From the NCBI GenBank assembly GCA_033060915.1, contig CM065381.1, positions 34,419,836-34,483,835 on the forward strand: DNA of 64,000 bases. The letters run 5' to 3'. A model generated the notes under the pieces. The model made no database searches. It was given only the letters and a program-made list of their open reading frames with translations, and was not told the DNA's origin. The position numbers were made by a program, and so were the translations under genes. The DNA comes from Euryodendron excelsum (lineage: Eukaryota; Streptophyta; Magnoliopsida; Ericales; Pentaphylacaceae). Of this stretch, positions 59,051-64,000 are shown in pieces (positions within the stretch are counted from its first letter, which is position 1; every line of letters starts with the position of its first letter).

Positions 59051-59095
59051 AAAAAAAGTCCAAGAGGGCTTGGCATCTAGAAACAGGGCACAACA
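54690..59095 (+). repeat. LTR F: 3' part of a B-type LTR, probably of element A2
   Basis: It starts CTAGCCTATTCCGGTGAAAAAT at a place equal to LTR B position 784 (9475) and ends GGGCACAACA. U3 repeats (anchors about 54876, 55030, 55188), decayed palindromes (about 55450-55555), TATAAATA (55566), G-poor region (56.54-58.42 kb), and two copies of the GAACTA hairpin region (near 57528 and 58427). Near the end a C31 tract (59018-59048) followed by A9. The first 783 bp are missing because the C/E element inserted there and the left side was later deleted. Confidence 0.75.
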
Positions 59096-59590
59096 CCATC
59101 CCTCACTTCAATCTCACGCTATCTTACCCGTACCCACTTCAACCACACCCACTCAAACACCTAACTATGGCCTTGCTGGGGCACGACCTAACTTTAATAG
59201 GCTGGCCCAACACATCTATACTTTCGATAGCTTAGCCTGCACCCAAACTAAGGCCTACCATAACCTTCTAAAGAACAATATCCTGAAGCACATACCTACC
59301 CAACCATTGCCGAGCCCTTTACCCTTAACCTTCAATGGCGCCCTCACTTGTGAGTATCATTTAGGTGGCCAAGGGTATGATACAGAAAGCTGTTTCTCCT
59401 TCAAACACAAGATTGAAGATTTGATAGACAACAAGACCATTGACTTACAACTGGTGAATCCTCCTCCTGCTCCTAATGTAACCACAAATCCTATACCAGA
59501 TCACACTGTCAACTTGATATTGGAGGAAATAGAAAAGGGGGTTGACCTGAATGTGATCATGGTCAAAGACTATGATGGGGATTGGGAAAC
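59096..59590 (+). pseudogene. gag: gag fragment of a third gag-only Tat element (A3)
   Basis: An open stretch of about 165 codons, starting in LPVPTSTTPTQTPNYGLAGA, with GALTCEYHLGGQGYDTESC (knuckle-like) and DHTVNLILEEIE, matching A1's gag at about 1880-2350. It has no stops, so it is better kept than A1's copy. Bounded on the left by LTR F (A2 inserted here) and on the right by reverse LTR G at 59591. The frame also runs through the LTR F C-tract on its left, but that part is not gag. Confidence 0.75.
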
Positions 59591-59961
59591 TGTCGTGCCC
59601 AGATTTTTTGCACTCGAGGAATGCACACACAAGCGGGAAAAATAGTGTACTCTCTCTCGTTAGAACTCACCCTCCTAGAAGAATGAGTGCGACTAGGTTT
59701 GAATTGAAAATAGATTTGAATAAAGGGCTTTTGAAAAAAGTTTGGAGTCGCCACCTAACTTGATTAAGGTGAGTTAGGTCACCTAAAAACTAAGCATAGT
59801 CCAAAGACTACACTTAGGGTTTTGAAAAACGATTTTGAAAATTTCTCCTCAAGAGAGGAACAGGTTGTTTGGCAAACTTTGGAAAACATTTAAGCCCTTT
59901 TTGAAAAATAACTCCTTTTTGGTCTTTCAAAAACAGTGATCTAGGTTCGGAGGTTGGTTAC
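59591..59961 (-). repeat. LTR G: 3'-terminal 371 bp of a reverse-strand Tat LTR
   Basis: The plus strand begins TGTCGTGCCCAGATTTTT, the complement of the Tat LTR end. It matches the right 371 bp of the reverse LTR H (59962-60330) and stops at GGTTAC where H starts. It therefore lies in A3's gag and was cut by H. It carries the U5 PBS-like motif in altered form (59743-59753). Confidence 0.85.
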
Positions 59962-62900
59962 TGTCGCGCCCAGATTTTTCGCACTCGAGGAATACTCACC
60001 CAAGCGGGAAAAATGTTGTACTCTCTCGTTAGAATTCACCCTCCTAAAAGAATGAGTGCGACTAGGTTTGAATTGACAAACTGGTTTGAATAAGGGCTTT
60101 TGAAAAAGATTCGGAGTCGCCACCTAACTTGATTAAGGTGAGTTAGGTCACCTAAAAACTAAGCATAATCCGAAAACTACACTTAGGGTTCTTGAAAAAA
60201 CGATTTTGAAAATATCTCCTCAAGAGAGGGTTTTTAAAGAAAACAGGTTGTTTGGCAACCTTTGGAAAACATTTAGCCCTTTTTGAAAAATAACTCCTTT
60301 GGTCTTTGAAATCAGTGATCTAGGTTCGGAGGTTGGTTACGTATAGGGAAGACGCACTAAGCTATCACCCTACCCCGCCCTTTCGGTACCTACATGTCAA
60401 TCTACCCTAGATTTACCTACGGGAGTCTTCGATTAACATATGTTCAATCCTATTCACTTTGAAAAACAATGTTTGAAATAAATATGATGCATGAGATGCA
60501 AGTGCAAGATGAAAGAATTGGAAAATAGAAATTGATTTGAAAAGAAATTGATTTGATTTGAAAAAGATTTGAAGTGATAGAATTGAAATTGGAAATTTTG
60601 AAAGTTTGAAAATATAAATTTTGGAATTTTGAAAATAGATTGGAATTTGAGATTTGAAAAGATTTTGGAAACCGCACCCATGAGGGTGGAATTGAAAGTT
60701 TGAAAAGTATTGTGACCGCACCTATGAAGGTTGCCTACGTATCCCTTTGGGGGAATCAGGTCAGTCATAGTTCGGATTAGAGTCCGATTGAAAAGAGATT
60801 GATTCGAAGAGAGAGATTGAATTGAAAATTGGATTTGATTTGAGATTGAAAGAGGAGATTGAAAATTGAAATTGAGAAGATTGGATTTCGATTTGAAAAT
60901 ATAGATTTGGACTTGTTTTAGAAAAGAGAAGGTTTAAGAAAACCTAGACTTAGGAAAGGGAAGAGACCTAGGAAAGATTTGACTAGGCTTGGAAGATTTG
61001 GAAAGATTAGATTTTAGGAGATGTTCGAATTCGGAAAGGTCTGATTTAGGAAAGTTTCGAATTAAGAAAGTTTCATTTTTGGAAAGTTTTGAAATTAGGA
61101 AAGTTTTAGGTTTAGGAAAGTTTTGAAATTGGAAAGTTTCGAGTTTAGAAAGTTCTCGAAAAAGGAAAGGTTTTCAGATTAGGAAAGTTTCCAAATTAAG
61201 AAAGTTTTGAAAATCGGAAAGTTTTGAATTTAGAAATGTTTTGAAAAAAATGAAGTTTTGAATTTGGAAAGCTTTGAAAACAAGGAAGCTTTGAAAATAA
61301 GAAAATTTCGTTTTAGGAAAGGTTCGAAAAGGAAAGTTTTCAGCTTAGGAAGTGTTTGAATTAAGAAAGTTTCAACTTAAGAAAGTCTTAAATTAAGAAA
61401 GCTTTGAATTTAGAAAAGTCTTAGATTTGGAAAGATTTGAAGTTTAAGAGAGTTTAGAATTTAGAAAGTTTTAGATTTAGAAAAATTTAACTTAAGAAAG
61501 TTTCAAATTTAGAAAGTTTTGAATTTAGGAAGCTTAGAATTTTAGAAAGATTTGAAATTTAGAAAGTTTAGGATTTAGAAAGTTTTAGAGTTTGAATTTT
61601 AGAAAGTCTTGAAATTAGGAAAGGTTTGAATTTAGGAAAGGTTTGAAAGCTTATATTTGAAAAGTTAAGATTTGAAAAGAGGGTAGAATTAAGAAAGGGT
61701 TGGATTAGGAAAGATTTTTATGTTCAAGTTTTGGAAACTTAAGATTTAGGAAAGTGAAAGTTTAGGAAGGATTCGAATTTAGGAAAGATTTGGATTTTGA
61801 AACTTAAGGAAAGATTTGAAGTTTAGGTTTAGGAAACTTATGGTTTAGGAAGGTATTGAATTAGGAAAGGTTTGGATTAAGAAGGGATTGGATTTGGTTT
61901 CTAAAAGAGAAAGGTTGGATTTTATTTCCAAAAACGGAGGACGGGATCTAGTTTCCTAAACGGGGAGATTGGATTTGGGAAGGGTTTGAAAAGGGAGATT
62001 CTAGAAACCCTAGTTTTGGAAGTGTGGAATTTTAACGTAGAAAAGAGGTTTTGGAAACATATATAGTTCAGATATGAAAACAAGAGGTTTTGGAAACCTA
62101 GGTTTGGGGCAAAGTTTGAAAATCATGCTTTTGGAAAGAAAATTTAGGGTTTTCTAATTGTGGGTTCTAGGGCTTGACTTGGGCTTCTTAAGGAAAGAGT
62201 TTTTGGAAAGTGCATTTTTGGAAACGAAGGTTTTCTAGAAGGGAATCCTAGGAAGGAGTTTTTGGAAAGTGAATTTGGAGAGGGAGTTTTTGGAAAAAGA
62301 TTTTAGGAAAGAGGGAGTTTTGGAAAGTGTGTTTTTAGAAACGAAGGTTTTTAGAAGGGAATCCTAGGGAGGAGTTTTTTGGAAAGCATGTTTTTGGAAA
62401 CGTAGAGTTTAGAAATCCTATAGGGGAATTTCTAGAAGGAAGATTCCGGGAGGAGAGTTTTTAGAAAGATTTTTAGGGAGTGTGTTTAGAAAGTGAATTT
62501 TGAGGAAAGAAAGTTTTGAAAAGGAGTTGAAAAAGGGAGTTTGAAAAATAGATTCTGGAAGGAGTCTTTGAAAACAATTTTGAAGAGGAAAGTTTTAGGA
62601 AAGATTTTTGAAAAAGAGATTTTTAGGAAGAGATTTTTAAAGAGAGGGAGAGTTTAGAAGGATTAAAAACATCTCACTTTCCTAAAGCAATCCTAGCCAT
62701 AAGAGGACTAGAACCACTTTAAGAAAGTGGTTTTAAAAACAAGGTTTGAAAATATAGACCAAAAGGTCACTTTTAATATAACACTTTCCTAAAGCAACCC
62801 TAGCCATGGAAAGGCTAGAATCACCCTAGGATTGTGATTTTGAAAACATGTTTTTGAAAAAGAGCTTTTGATGCAATTTTGAAAACAAGTTTGAAAACGA

Positions 62901-64000
62901 TTTTTGAAAACGAATTTTGGAAGATGCAAGACTATGATATGCACAATGCAATTTGGGGTCGTGAACATACAAGGCCAAGGCTTCACCACATAATCAAGGG
63001 GGGCCGGACCCACGTGGTCTTTAGTTAGACTAGAAGAAAGCCCCCGACACGGTAAGTCTCCAATAGTCCAATCCTACACATGGACCGGGAATCCCCTTGT
63101 TTCAAGCATGCAAAGAAAGGGGGGGAAGGAGATGGGGGATTAAAATAGAGAAAACCCAAGTGGGTTGGAGAGAGAAGAGAGAGGGGGGAAGTGCAGGAAA
63201 TTAAAGAGGGAGCCTACCTGATTTCTTGTTTATTTTGCGCGCCATGCAGTCTTCGGTCTTCGGTCTTCAGTCTTGATCTTCACCCTCAGTCTTCAAGGAT
63301 TGTCTTCAAGCTTTGAATGGCTGTTCTTCAAGTCTTCGGAGAGTGGTTGAAGGCTAGTGTATGAGTGTATGGGGGAGTGTATGAGTGTATAGGAAGCTAG
63401 GGTTTGTGTATAGTGGCTAGGGTTTGGGAAAACCTAGGGAGGCTAGGGTTTTGGAGGTGCTCAAGCTCTGTATATCAAAATATGAGATTCTTAGGTTAAG
63501 TTTTCAAACCCCTTTCACGTTGAACGAGGCTCTGTATTTATAGAGGGAAGACAAACCTGGCGCCTGTTGCAGTGGCGCCAGGGCAAAATTTATACTGGCG
63601 CCACTGCTAGTGGCGCCAGCCATTTAGGAAACAATTAAGGTCGGCAAGTAACGTATCTTTGACTAGATTTGGGCGCCTGTACTAGTGGCTACCATGTAAA
63701 CTTTAGCCTGGCTTCACTAGGAGTGACTCCGGAAAGTCCAGGAATGATTTGAAAGAGCCGGGAGTGACCCGGAAGGCCAGAAAGGAGCAGGAACACTTAA
63801 AATAGTGTCTTGGAGGTATTTGACTTGAAAAGTGAGGATTGGATGTGTCGGAAAGGTTGACCGAGCCTTTAGGGGCAAAACGGTCAACCGGACCGAAAAA
63901 CTGCCGAGACAGACTCAAACTGTCCCGGAAGAAAACTTGGGATTTGGAAACATTATTTAGAATGTTCCCAGAGGTTGCCGATTTGATACCCAGAGCCGGC
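59962..64000 (-). repeat. LTR H: reverse-strand Tat LTR, running off the right edge
   Basis: The plus strand starts TGTCGCGCCCAGATTTTTC. All LTR modules follow in reverse: PBS-like motif (60112-60122), U5 hairpins (60735-60785), G-poor region (C-poor on this strand, 60.80-62.65 kb), AAACCCTAG motifs, TATA box (63535-63542), palindromes (63556-63582, 63595-63619) and U3 repeats to the edge. No PBS or internal region adjoins its end, so it is a 3' LTR or solo LTR. It resembles D in some blocks and C/E in others. Confidence 0.88.
63595..63619. promoter_or_regulatory. GGCGCC palindrome of LTR H
   Basis: Perfect inverted repeat with arms CTGGCGCCACT/AGTGGCGCCAG and centre GCT. The equivalent in LTR D (35212) has centre CCT, so arms are kept while the centre varies. 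A second, longer-looped one lies at 63556-63582. Confidence 0.85.

Larger units (their letters stand above)
13698..59095 (+). mobile_element. Element A2: gag-only Tat retrotransposon, interrupted by later insertions
   Basis: The pieces in order are gag (13698-14096, resuming 23685-24060), spacer, antisense ORF (25846-27700), 3' UTR (27701-29240), then after a 25-kb interruption the rest of its probable 3' LTR (54690-59095). Its 5' part is lost behind LTR I. A reverse Athila-like element sits in gag, and the C/E Tat element sits where about the first 780 bp of LTR F should be. Assigning LTR F to A2 is an inference: F is of the LTR B type, as expected for A1's sister, and begins exactly where the inserted LTR E ends. 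Confidence 0.6.

Noticed and set aside
58986..59130. Proline-rich protein start joined to gag
   Set aside because: The prolines are the C31 tract of LTR F. The gag part begins only after the LTR end at 59095.
1..64000. rRNA or tRNA genes, or host genes
   Set aside because: No such sequence was recognised. The tRNA-like matches are limited to the two primer binding sites and the U5 copies.

Overview
The window looks like repeat-dense nuclear DNA from a flowering plant, probably heterochromatin, and I see no host gene. Every recognisable coding segment belongs to a Ty3/gypsy LTR retrotransposon. Most are of the Tat/Ogre type: LTRs of 4.6-5.1 kb, a PBS beginning TGGCGACTCCG, a second RNase H after the first, a G-patch-like segment after the protease, and a reverse-strand accessory ORF between integrase and the 3' LTR. 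One element is Athila-like. The plant lineage cannot be fixed from the sequence.

Layout. 1-13277: element A1 (+), with 5' leader, gag, no pol, a decayed antisense plant-mobile-domain-like ORF, a 3' UTR and its 3' LTR ('LTR B'). 13278-13697: the 5' end of a reverse-strand LTR ('LTR I'), apparently cut by A1. 13698-29240: element A2 (+), a second gag-only relative of A1, split by a complete reverse-strand Athila-like element (14097-23679). 29241-33497: truncated Tat LTR 'C'. 33498-54689: a Tat element with LTR 'D' (33498-38576), PBS, leader, a gag/protease remnant without the core gag domain, pol, an almost open antisense ORF of about 560 codons, 3' UTR, PPT and LTR 'E' (49694-54689). 54690-59095: 'LTR F', best read as the rest of A2's 3' LTR. 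59096-59590: gag fragment of a third gag-only element (A3). 59591-59961 and 59962-64000: reverse-strand Tat LTRs 'G' and 'H', H inserted into G.

The order of insertion reads as A3, then A2 into A3's gag, then the Athila-like element, LTR I and the C/E element into A2, and A1 into LTR I; on the right, G into A3's gag and H into G. The Tat copies fall into two complementary designs sharing leader and 3' sequences: gag without pol (A1, A2) and pol without a core gag domain (33.5-54.7 kb).

The most interesting material is non-coding. The LTRs hold arrays of short inverted repeats whose arms change together, a group of GGCGCC palindromes beside the TATA box that recurs in the 3' UTR, telobox-like motifs just after the predicted transcription start, a G-depleted leader, and an 11-nt copy of the PBS inside U5. 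LTRs C and E also share derived features that D lacks, so the flanking LTR pair is probably not an original pair. All comparisons were made by eye; percentages and phylogenies were not computed.
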